A stretch of 64,000 nucleotides of DNA from Agrobacterium pusense (GCF_900102105.1 NZ_FNBB01000004.1:62001-126000); one strand, 5' to 3'; shown: positions 15,930-25,299, numbered from the stretch's first letter. Program-made: numbers and translations. Notes: generated by a model not told the origin, from the sequence alone.

Positions 15930-16876
15930 ACGTCCCCGGTGTATGCGGGTTTCAATATGAGACGTTGCGCGACAGGGTCGGTCACCTTCCCGATAACAGG
16001 CGCTGGGAACTGCAACGGATCGCGCGAATCCTCTTCGACGAATTCGTTAATGCGCAGAAGGGAAAACTATCGGCAAAAAACAAGGGTGGCCGTATTCTTA
16101 AACTTGTTCTCTTTGGCCCCTTCGCACAGGAAACGCCCACGGGAGACTGCAGGGGCGATTGTCGCTATGAATATTACCTCCTAGTGGTCGTCAACACCAA
16201 AAACTTTGCCGCGCCCCGCTTCTGGAACAATGCTGCAGAAGGCCTCCTACGAGAACTGACGGTCACCGGACGCCTGGCTACGCCGGTGAACTTCATCGTT
16301 CATTCTATTATGGACCTCAATGACCATCTCGCGCACGACCGCCCCTACTTCGTGGACATTGTCCGCGACGGCATCATGCTCTACGAGATGCCGGGCTTTC
16401 CGCTCGTCACGCCCAGGGCGCTGGACCCCAAAGTCGCCAAAACCGAGATGGGTGGCGTTTTCGACCATTGGTTTCCAAGCGCCTCGCATCGCTTCGAATT
16501 AGCGAAGGAGGCGATCGGGCGCGGCTATAGCAGGGACGCTGCGTTCGATCTGCATCAAACCGTTGAACGGCTTTATCATTGTATCCTGCAGGTTCTGGCA
16601 CTTTATAGCCCCAAAACCCACCGGCTGACATTTCTGCGTGCTCACGCCGAACGGGTCGCACCCCTGCTGACTACGGTCTGGCCCAGCGATAGCCGTTTTG
16701 CAAAGCAATGCTTTACCCGCCTTGAACGGGCCTATGTGGAGGCCCGCTATTCGCGCGGCTATGAAATCAGCGATGAAGAGCTGGCCTGGCTGTCTGAGCG
16801 TGTGGAGGTTCTGAGGAAAACTGTCGCTGCAATCTGCTCGGCGCACCTTGATGCTTTCAACAGCGCGAGAACGTAA
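15926..16876 (+). CDS. Nucleotidyltransferase/HEPN-like protein with degenerate NTase motif
   Basis: 316 residues from a GTG at 15926 that overlaps the preceding stop; an ATG at 15854 inside the upstream gene is the alternative. Residues about 15-130 resemble a MNT-type nucleotidyltransferase: RILKLVLFG begins the motif, but the usual GSxARG reads GPFAQE and the metal-binding DxD pair (DYDLLVVV in relatives, from memory) reads EYYLLVVV. Residues about 190-300 form a helical HEPN-like domain (FDLHQTVERLYHCILQVL, ARYSRGYEISDEEL). Intact relatives are toxin-antitoxin or defence-associated nucleotidyltransferases. Catalysis by this copy is doubtful. Confidence 0.72.
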   Translation: MNVPGVCGFQYETLRDRVGHLPDNRRWELQRIARILFDEFVNAQKGKLSAKNKGGRILKLVLFGPFAQETPTGDCRGDCRYEYYLLVVVNTKNFAAPRFWNNAAEGLLRELTVTGRLATPVNFIVHSIMDLNDHLAHDRPYFVDIVRDGIMLYEMPGFPLVTPRALDPKVAKTEMGGVFDHWFPSASHRFELAKEAIGRGYSRDAAFDLHQTVERLYHCILQVLALYSPKTHRLTFLRAHAERVAPLLTTVWPSDSRFAKQCFTRLERAYVEARYSRGYEISDEELAWLSERVEVLRKTVAAICSAHLDAFNSART

Positions 16877-17119
16877 AGACTGGGCCGCGACGTGATGTGA
16901 TGCGGTGTTGCGCAGCCGGAGAGGCTCCGCACCGCAACCAGCCGCTACCGCCTCGATTATAGCAACCCAAAGCCGCTGGAGCGAACTCAAACTGGATAGA
17001 ACTTAGGGCACGTCAGGGGATTAAGTCTCTATAGTCAGCAAATATCTGTCACGGTCAAAACCTGCCCGAGGATGACGAAGGACAGGTTCTACGTTATCGA
17101 CAAGCCGGAAATGAACCCC

Positions 17120-18478
17120 TCAAACCCGAACGACTTCTTCCGCCGCCATCGCCGCGCCCAGCACATGGTCATCCGTGCCGTCCAGCCCTGAAAGCAGCAA
17201 GCCAACCGGCATGCCTGCGTCGCCCGCTCCACACGGGATCGAAACACCGCAGAGATCGAGGAAGTTACCGATCTGCGTGTTGCGCAGGGTTTTTGCATTC
17301 ATCGCGAAAAAGGCATCGTCACTTTGGAGAAGCGGCGCGACCCTGGCCGCAACATGCGGCAATGTCGGCGACAGCAGCAGTTCGCCTTTTCCGATCATTC
17401 CCGAAAACGCCGCAGTCATGCGTTGCCGCGCATCGATGATGGCTATGTAATCCGGCATTGAAATATTGGCCCCCAGCTTCGTTCGTGCGACAACGCGCGG
17501 GTCCATGCGCGCGGCATCAGCACCTTCCAGCCGGGTTTTGTGCAGGGCAAAGGCCTCCGCGGTCACCAGCGCGCCCTTTTCCTTGATAAGCTCGAACAGT
17601 TCCGAAAAAATCGGGAATGCCTGTCGTCGCACCGAGGCACCGGCGCGGACAAGACGGTCCACCGCCTGCTCGAAAGCGGCCGCGACTTCGTCCTCGATTC
17701 CGTCGAAAAATACGGTCTCGGGCACAACAAGCGAGAGGCTGGAAAGTGGCACGCGCTGCACATCGGCGGCAGTCCTGCCCCGCATGGCGGCATCCACCCA
17801 GACCGCATCCTGAACCGTGCGGGTGAGGGGCCCGAGCGAATCGAGACTCTTCGCCAATGGATATACGCCGCGCATCGAATAACGGCCGCGACTGGCCTTA
17901 TAGCCTACCACGCCATTGAAAGCGGCGGGGATGCGGACCGATCCGCCCGTATCCGTGCCGATCGCCACCGGCACCAGACCGGCCGCCACGGCCGCGCCCG
18001 CACCGGAGGAGGAACCGCCGGGCAGACGGTGTCCATCCGTGGAAAGGGGATTGCGCGGCGTGCCGTAATGCGGGTTGATGCCAAGACCGGAAAATGCAAA
18101 CTCGCTCATATTCGTTCGGCCGATGCAGATCATGCCGGCCTGTTTCAGCGCGGTCACTACATCAGCGTCCCACGACGCAGGCTCATCATCCGCAAGCACG
18201 GTCGATCCGGCCGTGGTCACCGTGCCCTCCAGATCAAAAAGATCCTTCCAGGCCACGGGAATGCCGTCGAGAAGCCCGCGGGAACGGCCTTCGCGGATGC
18301 GTGTCGATGCGGCCTCCGCTTCGGCGGCGGCCCGCTCCGCCGTCAGCCCTATGAAAATGGCCTGATCGGCCTCCTGACGGATCGCATCCACTGTCTCTTC
18401 CACCAGGGCGCGCGGATCAAGGTGGCCATCCTGGATGAGAGCGGAAAGCTGCGCGATGTTCTTGCCCCTGTGAGCCAT
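17120..18478 (-). CDS. Amidase-signature family hydrolase
   Basis: 452 residues with the complete Ser-cisSer-Lys triad: Lys78 in VAWKDLFD, Ser156 in GGSSSGAGAA and Ser180 in TDTGGSVRIPA. The fold belongs with amidases, allophanate-hydrolase domains and GatA. It hydrolyses a carboxamide to acid and ammonia; the substrate is not evident. AGGGAA before ATG 18478 favours this start over an in-frame Met 17 codons upstream. It stands alone, so it is unlikely to be the GatA of a gatCAB operon. Confidence 0.9.
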   Translation of the reverse strand: MAHRGKNIAQLSALIQDGHLDPRALVEETVDAIRQEADQAIFIGLTAERAAAEAEAASTRIREGRSRGLLDGIPVAWKDLFDLEGTVTTAGSTVLADDEPASWDADVVTALKQAGMICIGRTNMSEFAFSGLGINPHYGTPRNPLSTDGHRLPGGSSSGAGAAVAAGLVPVAIGTDTGGSVRIPAAFNGVVGYKASRGRYSMRGVYPLAKSLDSLGPLTRTVQDAVWVDAAMRGRTAADVQRVPLSSLSLVVPETVFFDGIEDEVAAAFEQAVDRLVRAGASVRRQAFPIFSELFELIKEKGALVTAEAFALHKTRLEGADAARMDPRVVARTKLGANISMPDYIAIIDARQRMTAAFSGMIGKGELLLSPTLPHVAARVAPLLQSDDAFFAMNAKTLRNTQIGNFLDLCGVSIPCGAGDAGMPVGLLLSGLDGTDDHVLGAAMAAEEVVRV

Positions 18479-18779
18479 GACGAAATTCCCTAAAATCGGC
18501 GTGTCATGCCCAACATGCCGTTTATGCAAAGCTTGGCAAGGCCGGTCGCGGGTTTTCCCGGACGGCCGTTGCCGCCGCTGGAACTCGGCTGCCAGAGTCT
18601 ATTTCTCAACCTGAAGTGCAAAGACGGACCGTTTATATAAGCAGCGACTGTAAAAAGACGGATTAATTCTTAATCGCATCTAAACTTTGTTGAATTATTT
18701 AGCAGACACCATTGAAGTGCATGCCCTATAAAAATTCCATAAAACAATCAAAACGCGACATCGCGGGGGACTATCGCGA
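18479..18779. other. AT-richer divergent promoter region
   Basis: 301 bp between the amidase and GGDEF-EAL genes. AT content rises sharply from 18630 to 18760. AAAGACGG is repeated at 18620 and 18655, and TATAAAAA occurs near 18729, but I cannot assign a firm -35/-10 pair. Confidence 0.4.
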
Positions 18780-21122
18780 ATGGAAGAGACTGCCTATCGG
18801 GGGATGGATAGACAGGTAGAGCCCGGCCACATGCTTCGCTCAACGACGCCGCCGGAAAAGGGCCGGTCGTCGCGGCGGCGCTCGCTCGCCAGCAAGATAA
18901 CCCTGATTTTCCTGGGCGGGGTGATCTTCGCCTACAGCATCGGCGCGCTTGTGGGCTGGTACATGTTCGTTGCCGCCGCCAGCGAACAGTGGCTCAATCA
19001 GGCCCGCGTCAACTCCCAGATTGCCAGCGCCACCCTTCGAAGCATCTACACCTATGTCAGCGTCACAGCGGATGCCGATGGCCAGGTCAACGGCATTTTG
19101 ACCGACAAGCCTATCGGCGACGATGAATCCATTCTCGTTACGGGCTTCAATCCAAGCGATGTTCTCGCGCTCATAGGCGCCCAGACGAAAAATGCCGTCT
19201 GGCTATTCCGCTATGATGACGACGATTCCGGTTTCAGGCAGATCGCAGCCGCTTTCGACAACGCCACAGACGATGATGAAAAACCGCTTGCTACCGACCC
19301 GATCTTCGCCAGAGATGCCGTGGCGGCGCGCTTCGCGACGGGGTTTGCAACCATAGGCGACTCCAGCCACTATATCGGCCTGCTGCCGATCATCAGTACG
19401 GAGACGAAAAAGCCGATCGGCGCGGTCGCCGTCAGCATCGGTGGTTCGGATGAACTTTATGGTGCGCAGCGCAAACTGATCTACAATTCGCTCATCGCGC
19501 TGATCGTGGTGCTGACCGTGACAGGTGTTCTGGTAACGGTCATCGCGCGGCATTTCCTGAAACCCGTACCGGCGCTGGTGCAGGCGACCCTGCGGATCGC
19601 CCGCGAGGAAACCGATGTCGCAACCCCCTTTCAGGATCGACGGGATGAAATCGGCGACATGGCAACCGCCATCGAGACGCTGCGCGAAGCCGTTCTGGAG
19701 CGCGGACGCCTGCGGCAGATACGCGACATGGCGCAGCAAATGGAGCACATGGCCCATCACGATGCGCTGACCGGGCTTCCAAACCGGGTGCTGCTGATGA
19801 AGACGCTGGAAAATCGCCTTGAGCATCTCTCCGCGTCCGGCCAGCTGTTCAATGTCATGCTGCTGGACCTCGACCGTTTCAAGGCCGTTAATGACACGCT
19901 CGGGCACGCGGCCGGCGACGCCCTGCTGGTGGCTGTCGCTTCGCGGATCTCCTCCGTCCTCGGAGAAAACGACATGGTGAGCCGCCTGGGCGGCGATGAA
20001 TTCGCGATCATACAGTCGACAAGCGGCGACTTTGAGAGCGATGCGGCGATGCTGGCAGCGCGGGTGGTGCATGCCGTGTCGCGCAGTTTCGCGCTCGAAG
20101 GCAGCGACATCAGCATCGATACCAGCATCGGCATCGCCTGTGCGCCAGGTCACGGCACATCGGCCACACAGCTGCTGCAACATGCCGATCTCGGCCTTTA
20201 CCGGGCGAAATCCATGGGTTGCGGCTATTTCGTCTTCTATGAGCCAGGCATGGACATGGCTGCGCAGCACAAGCACGCGCTGGAAATAGACATGAAATCC
20301 GCCCTCGAAAACCATGAGTTCGAGCTGCATTACCAACCCGTGGTCAATCTGCAGAGCGGCCGCATCGTCGCCTATGAAGCGCTTGCCCGCTGGCGCCACA
20401 GCAAGCTTGGCCTGATCTCTCCGGACCGCTTCATCGCGCTTGCGGAAGAAAACAACTTCATCAGGCCGTTGGGCGAGTGGGTTTTGGCGCAGGCCTGCAT
20501 GGATGCAATGACCTGGCCGAAGGATATCAAACTTGCCGTCAACCTATCCGCCGTTCAGCTTTGCAATGACGATATCGTCCCCATTGTGGACCGGGCGCTT
20601 GAAGCATCCGGGTTCCCGGCGGAACGGCTTGAGCTGGAAGTGACGGAAACGGCCATGCTTGAGCGCGACAGCAGCACCCGCGTCCTAAAAATGCTGAAGG
20701 AGAGAGGCGTCCGCCTCGCGCTTGATGATTTCGGCACCGGTTATGCGGGGCTCAGCACGCTCACCCACGTCGCCTTCGACAAGATCAAGATCGACCGCGA
20801 ATTCGTTTCCGGCCTTCCGACCAATCCCATGTGTTCGGCTATCGTCAACACCGTTATCGACATGGCCGAGCAGATCGGCCTGAAGGTGACCGCCGAGGGG
20901 GTGGAAAACGTGGAGCAGGTCGAGGTGCTCAAACTTTCCGGATGCGACGAGGCCCAGGGCTATTATTTCGCCGAGCCTGCACCGCTTGCGCAGGTTCTAA
21001 AAAACCGTGCGGTCATCGTCCAAGTGGGAAAAACCGAAATCGCCGATCGAGCCGCGCAGACGGGCCACGATGCCGGACGACCGACACAGGACACCTATTG
21101 CCCTTCACAAAAAGCGATTTGA
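18780..21122 (+). CDS. Membrane GGDEF-EAL cyclic-di-GMP protein
   Basis: 780 residues: cytoplasmic basic leader, helix about 40-62, periplasmic sensor about 63-235, second helix about 237-257, HAMP-like linker to about 315, GGDEF domain about 325-490 and EAL domain about 500-745. GGDEF (404-408) and EAL (533-535) are intact, as is LALDDFGTGY in the EAL domain. The inhibitory I-site RxxD five residues before GGDEF is missing. The protein could both make and break c-di-GMP; its net activity cannot be read from sequence. Followed closely by two binding-protein genes, possible ligand donors to the periplasmic sensor (inference). Confidence 0.93.
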   Translation: MEETAYRGMDRQVEPGHMLRSTTPPEKGRSSRRRSLASKITLIFLGGVIFAYSIGALVGWYMFVAAASEQWLNQARVNSQIASATLRSIYTYVSVTADADGQVNGILTDKPIGDDESILVTGFNPSDVLALIGAQTKNAVWLFRYDDDDSGFRQIAAAFDNATDDDEKPLATDPIFARDAVAARFATGFATIGDSSHYIGLLPIISTETKKPIGAVAVSIGGSDELYGAQRKLIYNSLIALIVVLTVTGVLVTVIARHFLKPVPALVQATLRIAREETDVATPFQDRRDEIGDMATAIETLREAVLERGRLRQIRDMAQQMEHMAHHDALTGLPNRVLLMKTLENRLEHLSASGQLFNVMLLDLDRFKAVNDTLGHAAGDALLVAVASRISSVLGENDMVSRLGGDEFAIIQSTSGDFESDAAMLAARVVHAVSRSFALEGSDISIDTSIGIACAPGHGTSATQLLQHADLGLYRAKSMGCGYFVFYEPGMDMAAQHKHALEIDMKSALENHEFELHYQPVVNLQSGRIVAYEALARWRHSKLGLISPDRFIALAEENNFIRPLGEWVLAQACMDAMTWPKDIKLAVNLSAVQLCNDDIVPIVDRALEASGFPAERLELEVTETAMLERDSSTRVLKMLKERGVRLALDDFGTGYAGLSTLTHVAFDKIKIDREFVSGLPTNPMCSAIVNTVIDMAEQIGLKVTAEGVENVEQVEVLKLSGCDEAQGYYFAEPAPLAQVLKNRAVIVQVGKTEIADRAAQTGHDAGRPTQDTYCPSQKAI

Positions 21123-21151
21123 GAAACCGGCCGCCGGCCAAGAGGACATAA

Positions 21152-22045
21152 ATGCGTATTGCAGTCTATTGCCTTTTCCTCACATGCTTTGCCCCCCTCA
21201 CCCCGCTGCAGGCTGCCGGTGAAGGCGACACGCTTCAGCAGATCGCCAGGACCGCAAAAATCCGCATCGGCTATCGTGAGGCTGAACCCCCCTTTTCCTA
21301 TCAGCTGCCGAACGGAGAGGTGACCGGTTTCTCAACCGATCTCTGCAGGACGATCAGCGAGGACATTCGCAAGTCCCTGAAACTCGACAAGCTCGACGTC
21401 GAATATGTCAAGGCCACGCCCGCCACCCGCTTCATCCTTGTCCGCGGCGGTCAGATCGATATCGAATGCGCAGCCACCACCAATAATAGCGACCGTCGCA
21501 GGATCGTGGATTTTTCCTATCCGAATTTCATGACGGCAACACAGTTTCTCTCGCGCAAGCAGGACAATCTGAAAAGCCTCGCCGATCTGGCAGGCAGGTC
21601 AGTCACATCCGCCTCCGGAACCGTCAATATTGAGCAGCTCAATGCCGTGAACCGTGAGAAGAACCTCAATATCTCCGTCATGCCGACGAAAACCAATGAG
21701 GAAGCCTTCGCCCTCGTCGTTTCCGGCAAGGCTTCGGCTTTCGTGATGGATGGTATCCTGCTGGCGGCGCTGGCGGCGACATCTGAAAATCCGGATCTTT
21801 ATGCGCTTTCCGAGGAGACGCTGAGCGCACCCGAACCCTATGGGCTGGTCTTCCGTCGCGACGACCCGGCCTTCAAGGCGGTCGTCAACGACAGTCTGAA
21901 ACGGATTTTCACTGGCCCCGCCATTCATGATCTCTATGAAAAATGGTTCACCAGACCCATTCCGCCAAACGGCATGAATCTGAACCTGCCGATGGCAGCA
22001 GCTCTGAGACAGGCCTACGAACAACCGAAAGAATATCGGGATTAA
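21152..22045 (+). CDS. Orphan amino-acid-type ABC substrate-binding protein (first copy)
   Basis: 297 residues with a signal peptide (cleavage near residue 21, PLQA-A) and the family 3 solute-binding fold: IRIGYREAEPPFSYQLPNGEVTGFSTDLC, GQIDIECAATTNNSDRR, and DLYEKWFTRPIPPNGMNL at the end, as in GltI/AatJ glutamate/aspartate binders. No permease or ATPase gene adjoins. It starts 29 bp after the GGDEF-EAL gene and is probably co-transcribed with it. Confidence 0.9.
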   Translation: MRIAVYCLFLTCFAPLTPLQAAGEGDTLQQIARTAKIRIGYREAEPPFSYQLPNGEVTGFSTDLCRTISEDIRKSLKLDKLDVEYVKATPATRFILVRGGQIDIECAATTNNSDRRRIVDFSYPNFMTATQFLSRKQDNLKSLADLAGRSVTSASGTVNIEQLNAVNREKNLNISVMPTKTNEEAFALVVSGKASAFVMDGILLAALAATSENPDLYALSEETLSAPEPYGLVFRRDDPAFKAVVNDSLKRIFTGPAIHDLYEKWFTRPIPPNGMNLNLPMAAALRQAYEQPKEYRD

Positions 22046-22114
22046 GGTGCTCGCACCCCCGCCTCCATTTTCATGAAAACACGTTTCGACAGATACTTTA
22101 GCTGGAGATGCGCG

Positions 22115-23017
22115 ATGCAGAGATCGACATTATGGCTTGCATTAGGAATTTTTAGCCTTTTATCCACTTATGCGGCCGGGCAGGAAGTGCAGCCGCCGAC
22201 ACTCGAGACCATTGCTAGAACCGGTATCATCCGGCTGGGTTATGCCGATCGCAATATCCCCTTTTCGTATCTCGGCACCGGCCCGGAGCCGATCGGCTAC
22301 AGCATCGAGCTTTGCCTCAAGGTGGTGGATTCCATCAGGGAAAAACTGGATTTGCCGGGACTGAAGGTCGACTTCGTCAAACGCACGCCCAGCAATCGGA
22401 TCACGCTTCTCAATGACGGCACGATCGACATGGAATGTGTGGCGAGCACGAACACGGAAGAACGGCGCAAGGCCGTATGGTTCTCCTACAGCCACTTCAT
22501 CACCGGTACGCGATACGTGGCGCTGAAATCGAGCGGCCTGAATACCGTCGCGGATCTTGCCGGGCGTACCGTGGTGGTAACGACGGGAACCATTAATATC
22601 AGCCAGTTGAACGTGCTCAATCGCAAACTGGGGCTGAACATCACCGTGCTGCAAAATGACAGCACCGAAGGCGGTTTCGAGATGGTGACGGAAAACCGTG
22701 CTTCGGCTTTCGTCATGGACGATATTCTTCTGCGATCCTTCGTCGCCGAAACAGGCAGGCCTGAGGATTACGCAATTTCAAATGAATATCTTGCGCCACC
22801 TCAACCCTACGGCCTGATGCTTCGCCACGGCGATACCGGTTTCAGAGATGCCGTCAACGAGGCCCTGGGTGAAATCTATGCGAGCGGTGAAATCGAGAAA
22901 ATCTACGAGAAATGGTTCAACGCTCCGATCCCGCCGAACGGGATGAACCTTCAGCGCCCGCTTCCGGACGATCTCGCTGACGCGTTTCGAAATCCCGTGG
23001 ATACGACCGCGCAATAA
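22115..23017 (+). CDS. Orphan amino-acid-type ABC substrate-binding protein (second copy)
   Basis: 300 residues, a diverged paralogue of the preceding gene: same order of motifs (IRLGYADRNIPFSYLG, GTIDMECVASTNTEERR, YEKWFNAPIPPNGMNL). A signal peptide ends near residue 23. GGAG before ATG 22115 supports this start; an in-frame ATG at 22073 would add 14 residues. The local duplication without any transporter genes, directly behind a c-di-GMP protein, suggests a sensory use or sharing of a distant importer. A strong bidirectional terminator follows. Confidence 0.88.
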   Translation: MQRSTLWLALGIFSLLSTYAAGQEVQPPTLETIARTGIIRLGYADRNIPFSYLGTGPEPIGYSIELCLKVVDSIREKLDLPGLKVDFVKRTPSNRITLLNDGTIDMECVASTNTEERRKAVWFSYSHFITGTRYVALKSSGLNTVADLAGRTVVVTTGTINISQLNVLNRKLGLNITVLQNDSTEGGFEMVTENRASAFVMDDILLRSFVAETGRPEDYAISNEYLAPPQPYGLMLRHGDTGFRDAVNEALGEIYASGEIEKIYEKWFNAPIPPNGMNLQRPLPDDLADAFRNPVDTTAQ

Positions 23018-23018
23018 A

Positions 23019-23046
23019 ACGCCGCCCCGGTTGGGGCGGCGTCTTT
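23019..23046. terminator. Bidirectional terminator between convergent operons
   Basis: ACGCCGCCCC-GGTT-GGGGCGGCGT, a perfect 10-bp stem, followed by CTTT rightward and by TTTTATT on the minus strand. It can end both the binding-protein transcript and the minCDE transcript. Confidence 0.9.
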
Positions 23047-23056
23047 CATGCCTATG

Positions 23057-23317
23057 TCACGCGGCGCGGAGATCTGCGCCGAGCGGAATTTCGACGTCGA
23101 TCTCGAGAATCGAGAAATGTTCGTCGCGATCCATCTTCACGTGCACACGGTCGCCGTCGATCTGTACATGCTTGGCAATGACGCCGAGAATTTCTTCCCG
23201 CAGGATGGCGACAAGATCAGAGCCCGATGAGGCCCGCTCATGGGCGAGCAGCACTTGCAGGCGCTCACGCGCAAGCGGTGCCGACTTCTGTTTGCGAAAA
23301 AGATTGAAGAGACTCAT
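23057..23317 (-). CDS. minE: Cell-division topological specificity factor MinE
   Basis: 86 residues. N-terminal amphipathic [28 protein letters not shown] holds the MinD-stimulating region; the C-terminal dimerisation domain holds [13 protein letters not shown] and [13 protein letters not shown]. MinE triggers MinD ATP hydrolysis and drives pole-to-pole oscillation. Its ATG overlaps the minD stop (ATGA) after a full AGGAGG, so translation is coupled. Length is normal. Confidence 0.96.
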   Translation of the reverse strand: MSLFNLFRKQKSAPLARERLQVLLAHERASSGSDLVAILREEILGVIAKHVQIDGDRVHVKMDRDEHFSILEIDVEIPLGADLRAA

Positions 23318-24129
23318 GCAGCCCTCCTTGCGAAGATCTTGGAGAAGATGCCACGCTTTTCGCCCGGAATAACCACCGGAATATCTTCCCCCGATAGGCG
23401 GCGGGCAGCGTCGAAATAGGCCATGGCCGGCGCGCAACGGGCATCTGCGAGCGTGACCGGCGCACCGACGTTGGAGGCGCGCAGCACATCCGAACTCTCG
23501 GGAATGATGCCAATCAACGGGATCGACAGGATTTCGAGAACGTCGTCGACCTTCAGCATATCACCCCGCTCCGCACGCGCAGAATCATAGCGGGTAATGA
23601 GAAGGTGTTTTTCCATGCGCTCGCCGCGCTCGGCCTTCAGCGTCTTTGAATCGAGCAGGCCGATGATGCGGTCGCTGTCGCGCACCGAGGAGACCTCAGG
23701 ATTGGTAACGACCACAGCCACATCTGCATGGCGCATGGCCAGCGTCGCGCCGCGCTCGATGCCGGCGGGGCTGTCGCAGATCACCCAGTCGAAGTGCTTC
23801 TTCAACTCGTTGATAACCCATTCGACACCTTCCGGCGTCAGATTGTCCTTGTCCCGCGTCTGCGAGGCGGGCAGCAGGAACAGCGTCTCCAGGCGCTTGT
23901 CGCGGATCAGGGCCTGCGTCAGCTTGGCATCGCCCTGAATAACGTTGACGAGATCGTAGACCACGCGGCGTTCAGCACCCATGACGAGATCGAGGTTGCG
24001 CAGACCGACATCGAAATCGACGACTACGACCTTCTCTTTATTCTGCGCCAATGCGGCGCCAAGCGCTGCGGTCGAGGTGGTCTTGCCGACCCCGCCCTTG
24101 CCGGAAGTTACAACGACTACCTTCCCCAT
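23314..24129 (-). CDS. minD: Septum-site determining ATPase MinD
   Basis: 271 residues. Deviant Walker [11 protein letters not shown] at 10-19, [17 protein letters not shown] with the switch region, [14 protein letters not shown], and a C-terminal membrane-targeting amphipathic end ([12 protein letters not shown]). MinD binds the membrane in its ATP dimer form, recruits MinC and is displaced by MinE. Located 35 bp after minC and overlapping minE. Confidence 0.97.
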   Translation of the reverse strand: MGKVVVVTSGKGGVGKTTSTAALGAALAQNKEKVVVVDFDVGLRNLDLVMGAERRVVYDLVNVIQGDAKLTQALIRDKRLETLFLLPASQTRDKDNLTPEGVEWVINELKKHFDWVICDSPAGIERGATLAMRHADVAVVVTNPEVSSVRDSDRIIGLLDSKTLKAERGERMEKHLLITRYDSARAERGDMLKVDDVLEILSIPLIGIIPESSDVLRASNVGAPVTLADARCAPAMAYFDAARRLSGEDIPVVIPGEKRGIFSKIFARRAA

Positions 24130-24164
24130 ATGGCTCTCTCCTGTTCGTGCGTGTTTATCTGTTA

Positions 24165-24893
24165 TCAGCCGAGTTTTGCGGCCTTGATCGTATCGTCTTC
24201 CAGCCAGAGCTGAACGGGTTGCCCGCGCAGCTTGTCGTCAATGTCCTCAGCCACCTTGTAGACGCCGTCGATTGCCAGAAGCTCGGCCTCCAGCTTGCGG
24301 CAGAAGATGCGCGCAGAGACATTGCCGAGCGAACCGGCCATGGCCCGCCCGCGCAGCGCGCCATAAACATGGACCGAACCGCCAGCGATGATCTCCGCTC
24401 CCGAGGCGACCGAGCCGATGACGGTCACGTCACCTTCGGGAAACATGATCGACTGGCCGGAGCGCACGGGCTCGTTGATGACGAGCGACTGCACGACGGC
24501 GCGGATTTCACCCGATGTACGGGGCTTCTCCTCCGGCAATTCGGCAACCACGGCGACCGGCTCGACCTCGACATCGGAAGCCGGCTTTCCGCCCTTCAGC
24601 GATGGGGGCATGCCCGGCTCGATCATCGAGGGACGAACGCCCTCGATGCCCATGATGCCGACATTGCGCTCCCTGAGCGCCGCCAGCAGTTCCTTCAGAC
24701 CCGCCTTGTCGAGCGACAGTTCCGAAACATCGAGGACCACCGGCCGCGACAGGAAGAAGCCCGCCGAACGCGCCGCGAGATCATCGAGCCTTTCCAGCCA
24801 TTGATCGACCGGAGCTTCGGGGGACAGGACGACTGCGAGGAAGGAGCGGCCTTTGATGCGGATGGAACGCTGGTCTGTTAGCACTTTGGTCAT
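24165..24893 (-). CDS. minC: Septum-site inhibitor MinC
   Basis: 242 residues: N-terminal FtsZ-inhibiting domain (IRIKGRSFLAVVLSPEAP to about 100), Pro/Glu-rich linker, and a C-terminal beta-helix with NEPVRSGQSIMFPEGDVTVIGSVASGAEIIAGGSVHVYGALRGRA, which binds MinD. I use ATG 24893; a TTG four codons upstream is an alternative, and neither has a clear Shine-Dalgarno. First gene of minCDE. A CtrA-type box lies 39 bp upstream. Carriage of minCDE on a secondary replicon is characteristic of Agrobacterium and Sinorhizobium. Confidence 0.96.
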   Translation of the reverse strand: MTKVLTDQRSIRIKGRSFLAVVLSPEAPVDQWLERLDDLAARSAGFFLSRPVVLDVSELSLDKAGLKELLAALRERNVGIMGIEGVRPSMIEPGMPPSLKGGKPASDVEVEPVAVVAELPEEKPRTSGEIRAVVQSLVINEPVRSGQSIMFPEGDVTVIGSVASGAEIIAGGSVHVYGALRGRAMAGSLGNVSARIFCRKLEAELLAIDGVYKVAEDIDDKLRGQPVQLWLEDDTIKAAKLG

Positions 24894-24931
24894 CTTGGTA
24901 AACAAATCGTTGACAATTAGGTACCTCGAAT

Positions 24932-24951
24932 ATGGTTAACAAATGGTTAAC
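24932..24951 (-). promoter_or_regulatory. CtrA-type binding box upstream of minCDE
   Basis: On the minus strand two TTAACCAT half-sites sit in tandem with 11-bp periodicity, making an exact TTAA-N7-TTAA (24936-24950), the full consensus of the alphaproteobacterial cell-cycle regulator CtrA. It is 39 bp before the minC ATG, in the promoter zone. CtrA control of min genes is reported in Sinorhizobium meliloti (from memory); direct binding here is inferred. Confidence 0.7.
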
Positions 24952-25299
24952 GCCACCCTCAAGAGAGGGAAATCGTTAAGAAAATTCCGCTTTCGAAACT
25001 CTTATGCAGAACCTTCAAAAACATCTGTTATCCCTTTGAATCTGGGCCATTCCCTGACATATGAAGACAAAGGATAACAGCGCATCCTTGCTGCAGGCTG
25101 ACTCCGGGTGTGGCTCTGTTCACCGCCGCCTTGCCTGCCGACGACCTCGACTCGCGTGAGTCTGACCGCGTCCGATTCCGGGACAACATCTCCCACCCGC
25201 GGCAGATGACCATCGGCCCTTGGCGGCTGAAAAACGATTCCGTTATGCCTGACAATACTGTAGAGACAGGCGAGGCCGACAGTTCAACGGAAGAATGAG
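24952..25299. other. Intergenic region between minCDE and the HAD gene
   Basis: 348 bp between divergent genes. No gene recognised: short open frames lack family features and ribosome-binding sites. Presumably holds the promoter of the HAD gene, which is preceded by GGAAG. Confidence 0.4.

Noticed and set aside
18780..21122. 398-codon leftward frame within the GGDEF-EAL gene
   Set aside because: The rightward frame has two complete catalytic domains; the antisense frame is a shadow.
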